This document shows, piece after piece, positions 1 through 12,850 of a stretch of DNA of 64,000 nt (position 1 is the stretch's first letter; each line of letters begins with the position of its first letter). The notes under the pieces are model-generated. The model did no database searches. It was given only the letters and a program-made list of their open reading frames with translations, and was not told where the DNA came from. The position numbers were made by a program, and so were the translations under genes. The stretch is taken from contig CM036762.1 in the NCBI GenBank assembly GCA_020796225.1, positions 11,525,414 through 11,589,413 of the forward strand, in the 5' to 3' direction. Origin of the DNA: Arion vulgaris (lineage: Eukaryota > Mollusca > Gastropoda > Stylommatophora > Arionidae).

Positions 1-531
1 TCATTGCACATGAAATATTAACTAACTGTATTTCAATGTTTTTGTGAGCAAATATTTCTTAGCAATATGGTTCAAATATGTACCACAGGCAAGGTACATG
101 ATCTTGATTGTGATGATGGAGATTTTTGAATAATTTTTACATTGACATTTTGTACTCTAGTAGAGGTTGATCAACCTACCCATACATTTTCTAACTGTCA
201 GTGATTATGTTTACACTCAGAATTTACTAACAGAAAAAGAGCTTCACTAAGGAGTGTCTTTCATAAACAGTGTCGGCTGTTGACCACAGAATAATCAGGT
301 CGGATTCTATCGAAGAGTGTTTGTAGAAACACATGTGATAAGCTTTAAGTTTACACTCCTTAGTGGAGTTCTTATTTGGAGAGCTTGCCGGTAAACATGT
401 GCTTGTATGTAGGGCTAGGCAATGTGTTTCGTAAGAGAAAAGGTTTTGGGGTTCGAATCCCGTGTTTGGTAATTTGTTATTCTCCCGAAGCCCCTAATAC
501 TTATTCACAGTCTATTTATTGATCATATTCA
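1..531. other. Left-edge non-coding sequence with tRNA-like B box
   Basis: No ORF of note is present. Positions 450-460 read GGTTCGAATCC, a perfect RNA polymerase III B box, about 55-65 bases downstream of a weak A-box-like stretch. This suggests the remnant of a tRNA-derived SINE. A functional tRNA cannot be folded from it by eye. Confidence 0.35.
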
Positions 532-3500
532 TTTTTTTCTCCTGGTTCCCCTGGGGTTCTTATAGCTCATTATTCTCTTCTCTACTAGTTTTTCTGCTGG
601 TTCCCCTGGGGTTCTTAAAGCTCATTATTCTCTTCTCTACTAGTTTTTCTCCTGGTTCCCCTGGGGTTCTTAAAGCTCATTATTCTCTTCTCTACTAGTT
701 TTTCTCCTGGTTCCCATGGGGTTCTTATAGCTCATTATTCTCTTTACTAGTTTTTCTCCTGGTTCTCCTTGGGTTCTTAAAGCTCATTATTCTCTTCTCT
801 ACTAGTTTTTCTCCTGGTTCCCATGGAGTTCTTATAGCTCATTATTCTCTTCTCGACTAGTTTTTCTGCTGGTTCTCCTTGGGTTCTTAAAGCTCATTAT
901 TCTCTTCTCTACTAGTTTTTCTGCTGGTTCTCCTTGGGTTCTTAAAGCTCATTATTCTCTTCTCTACTAGTTTTTCTCCTGGTTCCCATGGGGTTCTTAA
1001 AGCTCATTATTCTCTTCTCTACTAGTTTTTCTCCTGGTTCCCATGGGGTTCTTAAAGCTCATTATTCTCTTCTCTACTAGTTTTTCTCCTGGTTCTCCTT
1101 GGGTTCTTAAAGCTCATTATTCTCTTCTCTACTAGTTTTTCTCCTGGTTCTCCTTGGGTTCTTAAAGCTCATTATTCTCTTCTCTACTAGTTTTTCTGCT
1201 GGTTCCCCTGGGGTTCTTAAAGCTCATTATTCTCTTCTCTACTAGTTTTTCTGCTGGTTCCCCTGGGGTTCTTAAAGCTCATTATTCTCTTCTCTACTAG
1301 TTTTTCTGCTGGTTCCCATGGGGTTCTTATAGCTCATTATTCTGTTCTCTACTAGTTTTTCTGCTGGTTCTCCTTGGGTTCTTATAGCTCATTATTCTCT
1401 TCTCTACTAGTTTTTCTGCTGGTTCCCCTGGGGTTCTTAAAGCTCATTATTCTCTTCTCTACTAGTTTTTCTGCTGGTTCTCCTTGGGTTCTTAAAGCTC
1501 ATTATTCTCTTCTCTACTAGTTTTTCTCCTGGTTCTCCTTGGGTTCTTAAAGCTCATTATTCTCTTCTCTACTAGTTTTTCTGCTGGTTCTCCTTGGGTT
1601 CTTAAGCTCATTATTCTCTTCTCTACTAGTTTTTCTGCTGGTTCTCCTTGGGTTCTTAAAGCTCATTATTCTCTTCTCTACTAGTTTTTCTCCTGGTTCT
1701 CCTTGGGTTCTTAAAGCTCATTATTCTCTTCTCTACTAGTTTTTCTCCTGGTTCTCCTTGGGTTCTTAAAGCTCATTATTCTCTTCTCGACTAGTTTTTC
1801 TGCTGGTTCCCATGGAGTTCTTATAGCTCATTATTCTCTTCTCTACTAGTTTTTCTGCTGGTTCCCCTGGGGTTCTTAAAGCTCATTATTCTCTTCTCTA
1901 CTAGTTTTTCTGCTGGTTCCCCTGGGGTTCTTATAGCTCATTATTCTCTTCTCGACTAGTTTTTCTGCTGGTTCCCCTGGGGTTCTTAAAGCTCATTATT
2001 CTCTTCTCTACTAATTTTTCTCCTGGTTCCCCTGGGGTTCTTAAAGCTCATTATTCTCTTCTCTACTAGTTTTTCTGCTGGTTCCCCTGGGCTTCTTATA
2101 GCTCATTATTCTCTTCTCTACTAGTTTTTCCTGGTTCCCTGGGGTTCTTAAAGCTCATTATTCTCTTCTCTACTAGTTTTTCTGCTGGTTCCCCTGGGGT
2201 TCTTTTAGCTTATTATTCTCTTCTCTACTAGTTTTTCTGCTGGTTCCCATGGGGTTCTTATAGCTCATTATTCTGTTCTCTACTAGTTTTTCTCCTGGTT
2301 CTCCTTGGGTTCTTAAAGCTCATTATTCTCTTCTCTACTAGTTTTTCTCCTGGTTCTCTTTGGGTTCTTATAGCTCATTATTCTCTTCTCTACTAGTTTT
2401 TCTGCTGGTTCTCCTTGGGTTCTTTTAGCTCATTATTCTCTTCTCTACTAGTTTTTCTCCTGGTTCCCATGGGGTTCTTAAAGCTCATTATTCTCTTCTC
2501 TACTAGTTTTTCTCCTGGTTCTCCTTGGGTTCTTAAAGCTCATTATTCTCTTCTCTACTAGTTTTTCTCCTGGTTCCCATGGGGTTCTTAAAGCTCATTA
2601 TTCTCTTCTCTACTAGTTTTTCTCCTGGTTCTCCTTGGGTTCTTAAAGCTCATTATTCTCTTCTTTACTAGTTTGTCTGCTGGTTCCCCTGGGGTTCTTA
2701 AAGCTCATTATTCTCTTCTCTACTAGTTTTTCTGCTGGTTCTCCTTGGGTTCTTAAAGCTCATTATTCTCTTCTCTACTAGTTTTTCTCCTGGTTCTCCT
2801 TGGGTTCTTAAAGCTCATTATTCTCTTCTCTACTAGTTTTTCTCCTGGTTCTCCTTGGGTTCTTAAAGCTCATTATTCTCTTCTCTACTAGTTTTTCTGC
2901 TGGTTCCCCTGGGGTTCTTAAAGCTCATTATTCTCTTCTCTACTAGTTTTTCTGCTGGTTCTCCTTGGGTTCTTAAAGCTCATTATTCTCTTCTCTACTA
3001 GTTTTTCTGCTGGTTCCCCTGGGGTTCTTAAAGCTCATTATTCTCTTCTCTACTAGTTTTTCTGCTGGTTCCCATGGGGTTCTTATAGCTCATTATTCTG
3101 TTCTCTACTAGTTTTTCTGCTGGTTCTCCTTGGGTTCTTATAGCTCATTATTCTCTTCTCTACTAGTTTTTCTGCTGGTTCCCCTGGGGTTCTTAAAGCT
3201 CATTATTCTCTTCTCTACTAGTTTTTCTGCTGGTTCTCCTTGGGTTCTTAAAGCTCATTATTCTCTTCTCTACTAGTTTTTCTCCTGGTTCTCCTTGGGT
3301 TCTTAAAGCTCATTATTCTCTTCTCTACTAGTTTTTCTGCTGGTTCTCCTTGGGTTCTTAAAGCTCATTATTCTCTTCTCTACTAGTTTTTCTGCTGGTT
3401 CTCCTTGGGTTCTTAAAGCTCATTATTCTCTTCTCTACTAGTTTTTCTCCTGGTTCTCCTTGGGTTCTTAAAGCTCATTATTCTCTTCTCTACTAGTTTT

Positions 3501-6500
3501 TCTCCTGGTTCTCCTTGGGTTCTTAAAGCTCATTATTCTCTTCTCGACTAGTTTTTCTGCTGGTTCCCATGGGGTTCTTATAGCTCATTATTCTCTTCTC
3601 GACTAGTTTTTCTGCTGGTTCCCCTGGGGTTCTTAAAGCTCATTATTCTCTTCTCTACTAGTTTTTCTCCTGGTTCTCCTGGGGTTCTTAAAGCTCATTA
3701 TTCTCTTCTCTACTAGTTTTTCTGCTGGTTCCCCTGGGCTTCTTATAGCTCATTATTCTCTTCTCTACTAGTTTTTCCTGGTTCCCTGGGGTTCTTAAAG
3801 CTCATTATTCTCTTCTCTACTAGTTTTTCTGCTGGTTCCCCTGGGGTTCTTTTAGCTCATTATTCTCTTCTCTACTAGTTTTTCTGCTGGTTCTCCTTGG
3901 GTTCTTTTAGCTCATTATTCTCTTCTCTACTAGTTTTTCTGCTGGTTCCCCTGGGGTTCTTATAGCTTATTATTCTCTTCTCTACTAGTTTTTCTGCTGG
4001 TTCTCCTTGGGTTCTTTTAGCTCATTATTCTCTTCTCTACTAGTTTTTCTGCTGGTTCTCCTTGGGTTCTTAAAGCTCATTATTCTCTTCTCTACTAGTT
4101 TTTCTGCTGGTTCCCCTGGGGTTCTTAAAGCTCATTATTCTCTTCTCTACTAGTTTTTCTCCTGGTTCTCCTTGGGTTCTTATAGCTCATTATTCTCTTC
4201 TCTACTAGTTTTTCTGCTGGTTCCCCTTGGGTTCTTAAAGCTCATTATTCTCTTCTCTACTAGTTTTTCTCCTGTTCTCCTTGGGTTCTTATAGCTCATT
4301 ATTCTCTTCTCTACTAGTTTTTCTGCTGGTTCTCCTTGGGTTCTTTTAGCTCATTATTCTCTTCTCTACTAGTTTTTCTGCTGGTTCTCCTTGGGTTCTT
4401 AAAGCTCATTATTCTCTTCTCTACTAGTTTTTCTGCTGGTTCCCCTTGGGTTCTTAAAGCTCATTATTCTCTTCTCTACTAGTTTTTCTCCTGGTTCTCC
4501 TTGGGTTCTTATAGCTCATTATTCTCTTCTCTACTAGTTTTTCTGCTGGTTCCCTGGGGTTCTTAAAGCTCATTATTCTCTTTTCTACTAGTTTTTCTGC
4601 TGGTTCCCATGGAGTTCTTAAAGCTGATTATTCTCTTCTCTACTTGTTTTTCTGCTGGTTCTCCTTGGGTTCTTATAGCTCATTATTCTCTTCTCTACTA
4701 GTTTTTCTGCTGGTTCTCCTTGGGTTCATAAAGCTCATTATTCTCTTCTCTACTAGTTTTTCTCCTGGTTCTCCTTGGGTTCTTAAAGCTCATTATTCTC
4801 TTCTCTACTAGTTTTTCTCCTGGTTCTCCTTGGGTTCTTAAAGCTCATTATTCTCTTCTCTACTAGTTTTTCTGCTGGTTCCCCTTGGGTTCTTAAAGCT
4901 CATTATTCTCTTCTCTACTAGTTTTTCTCCTGGTTCTCCTTGGGTTCTTAAAGCTCATTATTCTCTTCTCTACTAGTTTTTCTGCTGGTTCCCATGGAGT
5001 TCTTAAAGCCCATTATTCTCTTTTCTACTAGTTTTTCTGCTGGTTCCCATGGAGTTCTTAAAGCTCATTATTCTCTTCTCTACTAGTTTTTCTGCTGGTT
5101 CCCATGGAGTTCTTAAAGCTGATTATTCTCTTCTCTACTAGTTTTTCTGCTGGTTCTCCTTGGGTTCTTATAGCTCATTATTCTCTTCTCTACTAGTTTT
5201 TCTGCTGGTTCTCCTTGGGTTCTTAAAGCTCATTATTCTCTTCTCTACTAGTTTTTCTCCTGGTTCTCCTTGGGTTCTTAAAGCTCATTATTCTCTCTCT
5301 ACTAGTTTTCTCCTGGTTCTCCTTGGGTTCTTAAAGCTCATTATTCTCTTCTCTACTAGTTTTTCTGCTGGTTCCCCTTGGGTTCTTAAAGCTCATTATT
5401 CTCTTCTCTACTAGTTTTTCTGCTGGTTCCCATGGAGTTCTTAAAGCCCATTATTCTCTTCTCTACTAGTTTTTCTGCTGGTTCTCCGTGGGTTCTTAAA
5501 GCTCATTATTCTTTTCTCTACTAGTTTTTCTGCTGGTTCTCCTGGGCTTCTTATAGCTCATTATTCTCTTCTCGACTAGTTTTTCTGCGGGTTTCCCCTG
5601 GGGTTCTTAAAGCTCATTATTCTCTTCTCTACTAGTTTTTCTCCTGGTTCCCCTGGGGTTCTTAAAGCTCATTATTCTCTTCTCTACTAGTTTTTCTGCT
5701 GGTTCCCCTGGGGTTCTTTTAGCTCATTATTCTCTTCTCTACTAGTTTTTCTGCTGGTTCTCCTTGGGTTCTTAAAGCTCATTATTCTCTTCTCTAATAG
5801 TTTTTCTCCTGGTTCTCCTTGGGTTCTTATAGCTCATTATTCTCTTCTCTACTAGTTTTTCTGCTGGTTCTCCTTGGGTTCTTAAAGCTCATTATTCTCT
5901 TCTCTACTAGTTTTTCTGCTGGTTCCCCTGGGGTTCTTAAAGCTCATTATTCTCTTCTCTACTAGTTTTTCTCCTGGTTCTCCTTGGGTTCTTATAGCTC
6001 ATTATTCTCTTCTCTACTAGTTTTTCTGCTGGTTCTCCTTGGGTTCTTTTAGCTCATTATTCTCTTCTCTACTAGTTTTTCTGCTGGTTCTCCTTGGGTT
6101 CTTAAAGCTCATTATTCTCTTCTCTACTAGTTTTTCTGCTGGTTCCCCTGGGGTTCTTAAAGCTCATTATTCTCTTCTCTACTAGTTTTTCTCCTGGTTC
6201 TCCTTGGGTTCTTATAGCTCATTATTCTCTTCTCTACTAGTTTTTCTGCTGGTTCTCCTGGGGTTCTTAAAGCTCATTATTCTCTTCTCTACTAGTTTTT
6301 CTGCTGGTTCCCATGGAGTTCTTAAAGCTGATTATTCTCTTCTCTACTAGTTTTTCTGCTGGTTCTCCTTGGGTTCTTATAGCTCATTATTCTCTTCTCT
6401 ACTAGTTTTTCTGCTGGTTCTCCTTGGGTTCTTAAAGCTCATTATTCTCTTCTCTACTAGTTTTTCTCCTGGTTCTCCTTGGGTTCTTAAAGCTCATTAT

Positions 6501-8224
6501 TCTCTTCTCTACTAGTTTTTCTCCTGGTTCTCCTTGGGTTCTTAAAGCTCATTATTCTCTTCTCTACTAGTTTTTCTGCTGGTTCCCCTTGGGTTCTTAA
6601 AGCTCATTATTCTCTTCTCTACTAGTTTTTCTGCTGGTTCCCATGGAGTTCTTAAAGCCCATTATTCTCTTCTCTACTAGTTTTTCTGCTGGTTCCCATG
6701 GAGTTCTTAAAGCTCATTATTCTCTTCTCTACTAGTTTTTCTGCTGGTTCCCATGGAATTCTTAAAGCTGATTATTCTCTTCTCTACTAGTTTTTCTGCT
6801 GGTTCTCCTTGGGTTCTTATAGCTCATTATTCTCTTCTCTACTAGTTTTTCTGCTGGTTCTCCTTGGGTTCTTAAAGCTCATTATTCTCTTCTCTACTAG
6901 TTTTTCTCCTGGTTCTCCTTGGGTTCTTAAAGCTCATTATTCTCTTCTCTACTAGTTTTTCTCCTGGTTCTCCTTGGGTTCTTAAAGCTCATTATTCTCT
7001 TCTCTACTAGTTTTTCTGCTGGTTCCCCTTGGGTTCTTAAAGCTCATTATTCTCTTCTCTACTAGTTTTTCTGCTGGTTCCCATGGAGTTCTTAAAGCCC
7101 ATTATTCTCTTCTCTACTAGTTTTTCTGCTGGTTCTCCGTGGGTTCTTAAAGCTCATTATTCTTTTCTCTACTAGTTTTTCTGCTGGTTCCCTGGCTTCT
7201 TATAGCTCATTATTCTCTTCTCTACTAGTTTTTCTGCTGGTTCTCCTGGGGTTCTTAAAGCTCATTATTCTCTTCTCTACTAGTTTTTCTCCTGGTTCCC
7301 CTGGGGTTCTTAAAGCTCATTATTCTCTTCTCTACTAGTTTTTCTGCTGGTTCCCCTGGGGTTCTTTTAGCTCATTATTCTCTTCTCTACTAGTTTTTCT
7401 GCTGGTTCTCCTTGGGTTCTTAAAGCTCATTATTCTCTTCTCTACTAGTTTTTCTCCTGGTTCTCCTTGGGTTCTTATAGCTCATTATTCTCTTCTCTAC
7501 TAGTTTTTCTGCTGGTTCTCCTTGGGTTCTTAAAGCTCATTATTCTCTTCTCTACTAGTTTTTCTGCTGGTTCCCCTGGGGTTCTTAAAGCTCATTATTC
7601 TCTTCTCTACTAGTTTTTCTCCTGGTTCTCCTTGGGTTCTTATAGCTCATTATTCTCTTCTCTACTAGTTTTTCTGCTGGTTCTCCTTGGGTTCTTTTAG
7701 CTCATTATTCTCTTCTCTACTAGTTTTTCTGCTGGTTCTCCTTGGGTTCTTAAAGCTCATTATTCTCTTCTCTACTAGTTTTTCTGCTGGTTCCATTGGG
7801 GTTCTTAAAGCTCATTATTCTCTTCTCTACTAGTTTTTCTGCTGGTTCTCCTGGGGTTCTTATAGCTCATTATTCTCTTCTCTACTAGTTTTTCTCCTGG
7901 TTCTCCTTGGGTTCTTAAAGCTCATTATTCTCTTCTCTACTAGTTTTTCTCCTGGTTCTCCTTGGGTTCTTAAAGCTCATTATTCTCTTCTCTACTAGTT
8001 TTTCTCCTGGTTCCCCTGGGGTTCTTAAAGCTCATTATTCTTGTCTCTACTAGTTTTTCTGCTGGTTCCCATGGGGTTCTTATAGCTCATTATTCTCTTC
8101 TCTACTAGTTTTTCTGCTGGTTCCCATGGGGTTCTTAAAGCTCATTATTCTCTTCTCTACTAGTTTTTCTCCTGGTTCTCCTTGGGTTCTTAAAGCTCAT
8201 TATTCTCTTCTCTACTAGTTTTTC
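532..8224. repeat. 55-bp satellite array, about 140 units
   Basis: A single uninterrupted head-to-tail array. Each unit carries CTCATTATTCTCTTCTCTAC, a TAGTTTTTCT[G/C]CTGGTT block and a variable centre (CCCCTGGGG, TCTCCTTGGG, CCCATGGGG or CCCATGGAG), followed by TTCTTAAAGC or TTCTTATAGC. The unit is 55 bp, not a multiple of three, so the short ORFs inside it (for example 5160-5414) drift through frames and are not genes. Rare variant units recur at long intervals, which shows multi-unit duplication inside the array (see findings). It ends abruptly at TTTTTC before ATTAAAAT. Confidence 0.97.
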
Positions 8225-9410
8225 ATTAAAATTTTTGTAGATATTTTTTGACAACTTTCAAGACTACTTTTGCATTAAATTGTTATCATTTTCTGCCTTA
8301 TTCACACTGTCTTCTTTCTTTTCCTTTAAGAAAACCCTATCTCTATACCATTCTTATCATTTTCTTCTTTATTTGTGTTTTATTTTTTCTTCTTCTTCAA
8401 CTTAACCTTACTTTGCAATCGATCATGCGCTACCTGCTGGCGTAGGCGACCATGTTTCTCCGGGAATTTCTCTCATTGGGGCAGTTAATCAGTTCTGTAG
8501 TCGATCTTTTGTCTAACCATGATCTCAGACCACAATCTCCTTCCCTAAATTTTACCAGTTGTCACCTAACTTTATACAATACATTTTTATTTGTTTTTGC
8601 CTGATTCTTGCTGTCCTTTTTCTTATTCTTTACGATAACTTTACTTCTACATTAAATTCTTATAATTTTCTGCTTTCTTCTTTCAGTTTTATTTCTGCTT
8701 GTTCAACGTTAAGTTATTTCTATACCATGAATGTTACAGAGCACCTAATCACAATTGATTTATGGTACCAACATGTAACCAACAAAACATTTTGTGTTTA
8801 CGCTATTTGCAGTAGGTATATGTTTCGCATCATCATGAACATTACTCTGAACCGATATATCGTCTCAACAGTCTCAAAGGGTTATCAAAAAGGCGAAAAA
8901 TATATATATATTTATAAACATATATTTATATACTATTTATAGCTACAATAAAATGTGGAAGGTGTAGTACATAGAGAACAAAGTGCTATATGTGAAAAGT
9001 CACTATAGTGGTTGGTGGTAAAATTAGCACAAATATGTACACCACTATAGTGGTTTATGGTATGGTCTGAGTTAACGTTTATATTTTAAAAATGGTCTAA
9101 ATGCGAATGATTAATTTAACTGACCCAGATTTCCTCATATGTCTTCATCCTTTACGACAGAAAAGTCATGCCAATAGTGTTGCACAAATACGAACTCCGC
9201 CGTAGGCAATCCTAGGAGACTCGAGAGAAAAATGCACATTTTATTCAGTTCAGATTGGAACCAACAACTTTCAGAACGACAGGCGAAAATCTTAACTACC
9301 CTAACATTCATATAGAGAGATACAAATAAACATATATTATCAGTTACCATACAATGCTTTTTTTGTCTTTCTATATTTGTGTTAAATACGGTGCACGTCA
9401 ACTACTAGAT
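8225..9410. other. No recognisable gene; AT-rich unique sequence with a SINE-like head
   Basis: Pyrimidine-rich, AT-rich DNA. ORFs at 8248-8445 and 8559-8942 have low-complexity composition and no recognisable motif, so I do not call them genes. The palindrome-like CACTATAGTGG recurs near 9001-9055. On the minus strand, 9215-9310 has an A-box-like TAGGGTAGTTAAG and a B-box-like GGTTCCAATC, as in a tRNA-derived SINE head. Confidence 0.4.
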
Positions 9411-9414
9411 TGCA

Positions 9415-9575
9415 AGAGCTGGGATTTAAGATTTTTGTGGCCAGAAAAGAACAGCGCAGGTATATGAGTAGACTCATCAATCAAAATCAAACTGGTACGG
9501 TCAGTCGCTGGTCGCTGTTGGAATTATCGCGAAGGAAATCGGAGCACCTATGAAAACAGGGCCTTGCGGTATACT
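9415..9575 (+). mobile_element. LINE 3' tail fragment
   Basis: The translation contains SRLINQNQTG followed by RRKSEHL. It aligns with KRLINQHRMG and the following segment of the LINE tail at 40,320-40,600, and with the end of the LINE copy at 11.0-11.8 kb. It is a short, frame-broken remnant of that non-LTR family. Confidence 0.55.
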
Positions 9576-9919
9576 TTCTCAGTATGGTGCAAGTCTTCGA
9601 AATGCCGTACCGTAAATACATTTTAAAAAAAAATAACCTTTAATTGTGATTTCGCTGCTTATTCCGTCTCCCTTACGGAGCCGCCTGATGCGTCCGTCTC
9701 TCTGTATCATAGTACGGCACCGTCTTGTATGGAAATGTCCAGATTGCAATGAAGACATTCCAAACTGAAACTGAAACGGTCGAATGTCTTCATATATTAA
9801 TATTCACTTTATCTTATCATTCTAACTACGCATCTTACCAAGACCAATTTCTTTAATTGCATTCTTTAATAAAATCATACAATACATCTACTGAACTTGT
9901 TATGTGTTTGTTCTTAACC
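9576..9919. other. No recognisable feature
   Basis: Unique-looking AT-rich sequence between a LINE tail and a SINE copy. I see no ORF, repeat or RNA gene in it. Confidence 0.4.
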
Positions 9920-10310
9920 TAACCTTAACTTTAGTGATTGACCATGAGTGTTTCGATATATTTCTTACGCATGAGGATCTTAGCGGCAGTGCACAAACTC
10001 CGCTGCACTGGCGAACCTTTCCATGTAATTTTAAAGATGGCAAAAATGTGTGTAGGAGATTTATTTACCATTTGTTAACTGAATTTTGCCACGACACTGG
10101 CTTTGCAGTATACTCTTATCCTTCTTCAGCTACCAATGGTATATTTAGGTGCTCATTTATAACACCGGACCAACGCTTTATCGTCCGTCTCCAATAGGAC
10201 TAGGAACTCGATCTCACCTACACTGAGATCAGAGATCTCTTGGAAATTATCCCGATCCCCGTGGGGAACTCATTGAATACCTTCGGGGAGAGAGAGAGAC
10301 AGACACCTTA
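9920..10310 (-). mobile_element. SINE family 2 copy (tRNA-like head on minus strand)
   Basis: Matches the dispersed element also seen at 33.3, 38.5 and 43.8 kb. Shared blocks are the GCAGTGCACAAACTCCG-type segment, CTTTATCGTCCGTCTCC, and GAACTCGATCTCACCTACAC followed by GAGATC. The ORF at 9904-10197 lies inside the SINE and is not a gene. Confidence 0.7.
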
Positions 10311-10319
10311 ACTGGTCTG

Positions 10320-10475
10320 ACTTTGATAGTTTAACTGTCCATGGAAAAAGATGGACCACAGAGATAATAGAGGCGACGATAAACACTGTTTATGAAGTGC
10401 ACAAAAAGCCCTTTCTAGAAATACCTTCTTATCCTGACGCTGTCAGACAAAACAGGATTGGAGTAAAGAGAAATA
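10320..10475 (+). mobile_element. LINE 3' tail fragment
   Basis: Contains AAAAGATGGACC, CAGAGATAA and CTGACGCTGT in the same order as the last 130 bases of the LINE at 16,614-18,049. It is a severely truncated copy of that family. Confidence 0.6.
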
Positions 10476-10635
10476 ACTGTCCACGGATTATTTTTCTGTA
10501 TTTTTTATTTATTGTGGTCACATGATTCTTTGCTCTCTGTCTCTTGAAGCAAATGTTGGATCGGTTCTGTTTAGAGTCATGAGCATTTACGTTTCTTTTT
10601 TAATCCTTTACTTTCTTTTCGAGTCAAGTATTATC

Positions 10636-10785
10636 GATATAGGGAAGACTGCAGTAAAATTATGTAGCAATGTCGAAACACGTAAAAATAAAGTACTGCA
10701 GTTATACAAAATACAGTAACAATACACAGCAATGTTTCGACCAAAAGGCTTTTATCAAGCAAAGGATATAAAAGAAGTGAAGACA
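10636..10785 (-). mobile_element. Penelope-like element terminus (solo remnant)
   Basis: Begins GATATAGGGAAGACTGCAGT and continues through an AAACACGTA, AAAGTACTGCAG and GTTTCGACC series. This is the same order as the 3' terminus of the PLE copies at 14.3 and 29.3 kb. It contains the hammerhead-like segment in reverse orientation (near 10,733-10,765). No coding part is attached. Confidence 0.7.
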
Positions 10786-11040
10786 TTTAATTCTTACACA
10801 GCACACAGCGTATAGAATCAGACGAACCAAGCAAAGAAGGAGTGTGTACACTTCACGGAACCAGCGTTATACAAGTGAGGATAGAAACTAAAACTCCTAC
10901 CACGAGCATAATTTGAATTAGAAATGTGAAATGACAAGTATTTCATATAATACTGTCTGCAAATGCCATAAGGTTTTTTTTTAAAAACTTATCGCGCCTA
11001 CCCATTTATAAATGAGTTGAACCAGGAGATGAATGGGTTG
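10786..11040. other. No recognisable feature
   Basis: Spacer between a PLE terminus and a LINE RNase H relic. I see no ORF or repeat here. Confidence 0.35.
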
Positions 11041-11810
11041 CTGTACCACCTCAATTTCAGCCTATCTTCACGGATATTACATCCGTTAAGAAAAATGTAA
11101 CAAAAAATCCATCACTGATTAACACGGAGGTTGAGGCTCTCTTGAATGCCAACATCAATTAAACGTGGTGTAGTTATTTTCACCGATGGTTCAGTCATTC
11201 GTAAATAATACTTGGGCTTTCTCAGCACGTCCGAGAGGACAAATAATAAGAGATGCCAGTGGGGTCTACGTGACAACCACAAGTAGTATGACAATGGAGG
11301 TGCAGGCAGTTACAGAGGCGATGACGTGGTTGACATCTCATAACTGCTTCCGTGTTTTCATACTCCGTGATTCCATGAGTAAGATTCGTAAAGTCGAATC
11401 AGGAATGGTGTGATAAAACTGGGTGGAGGTACTGGTTCAGACAGGGATAAGAGAAAGCACTTTCATTTTTGTCCCAGGACATAAAGAAGTCATGGTTAAT
11501 GAACGAGCTGTTAGATTGAGTGGCATGGCTACGAGATCAAAGGGAACTGCAATGGACCGAAATGACATTCTTAACGCATCGAGAGAGTCTTTCCGAACCG
11601 AGGAGTTTCATGGTTGTGAGTCCCAGTTGCTGACCAGACCTAGAGAGATGGGTGCGGATATTGATACAGCTCAAATAGAACGACATACCAAATAAACAGA
11701 GAGATTAATCACATCGAGCTGGCGTGTTGGGCTGCTGGATTTGTTGAGGCGCAGATCGGAGTACCTATAGACATGACCCGAGTGTTGTGAAGATAGTCTT
11801 CAAATAACTG
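11041..11810 (+). mobile_element. LINE fragment with RNase H domain and 3' tail
   Basis: The first reading frame encodes an RNase H-like stretch: FTDGSV just upstream, then TTSSMTMEVQAVTEAMTWL, which matches the conserved E-x-x-A-x-x-A helix. The next frame (11,423-11,695) gives FVPGHKEVMVNERAVRLS, equivalent to the GHxGxxGNExAD motif near the RNase H C-terminus. The tail (ESFRTEEFHGCESQ) is shared with 40,320-40,600. Frameshifts and stops make it non-functional. RNase H-bearing non-LTR clades such as I or Jockey-like are candidates; the clade is not resolved. Confidence 0.7.
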
Positions 11811-12555
11811 ATAACTTACATGGGTTGATAAGAGGCTAAATGAGTATGAGAAGCGAGACTAACCTCATTTACTTACAAAGCAACGACTCTATGACACTTC
11901 ACTTGGCAAGATAAAGTATGCATAAAGTAATATTGTTATGCATAAATAAATCTCTGCAACATATAGTCCACAGTTCTTCGAGAGCTATTAAACGCAGATT
12001 TTAGATACACCGGTGTACATACGAGAGATAATCATTTCGAAGAAACAGTTTCATGCTAAGTATAACGAACAGACCAGCTAACACTATACTACGTCATGTT
12101 CCTATACATTTCATTTCCCTGAAAATAACGATTTTCAAGAGAGCCATATAATATATGATATAACATATTGTGGGCTCCGATAACATATGTTACTGGTAGC
12201 CACGAATACACATATTGATTGTGAGGAGGAGGAGAGTGGGTGGGGACGACGGCTCGGGAAAGCTAAAGACGTAAAACCTGAAAGAAAATTCCCGCTGCCT
12301 TGTGGTTAAGTGAGGTTATTTATAAGGCTAGAGAAGTAAATCTCGACTCGAATACAAATCTGATGGGATCGTCCCTCAGACGATATTGCATTTCATCTTC
12401 TGCGATTATCTTTGATTTCAAACGTATGGAGTTTACCTTTCGTTTGAATGAAAACAGAATTTCCAAGAAGGAGATTGTGCAAAATGGGCTATATTAGCTG
12501 CTCAGGTCAGGCAAAAAACATACTGCTCATATACAAGACCTAAATGGCGAACTTT
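11811..12555. other. No recognisable feature
   Basis: AT-rich sequence. A short ORF at 12,300-12,497 has no recognisable motif. I see no repeat structure. Confidence 0.4.
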
Positions 12556-12850
12556 TCTATCTTCTTCTTATCTTCCACCATTTACTTCTTTATAGAAGTG
12601 TTGTGGGGGCTAGTGATCTTGTGTGTGCTTGTTTTAAGGCACTTATAAGCTGATATTCATTTTCGTAAGGCTGTTCTTGATGCGGTCGCTCCATCTTTTG
12701 CGTGGTCTTCCTCTTACTTTGTACTTATTATACATTTTCTGTGTGGCTCTCTGTGGTAGGCGATACCAGGGCATTCTTATCAGGTGCCCAAACCATTTAA
12801 TCTGTTATTCTTTAATGGATTTTTCTATCAAATCCTAACAAAGGGGAAAT
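12556..12850 (-). mobile_element. LINE reverse-transcriptase C-terminal tail
   Basis: The minus-strand translation reads QIKWFGHLIRMP followed by KVRGRPRKRWSDRIK, the hallmark tail of an RT-bearing non-LTR family also present at 17.8 kb (plus), 24 kb and 28.6-28.8 kb (minus). There is no intact ORF. Confidence 0.7.

Noticed and set aside
5160..5414. 84-codon ORF with leucine-rich repeats
   Set aside because: It lies wholly inside the 55-bp satellite; the unit length is not a multiple of three and the frame is an accident of unit variants.
8248..8942. Two hydrophobic ORFs after the satellite
   Set aside because: Low-complexity, pyrimidine-driven composition, no motif, no convincing start or splice context.
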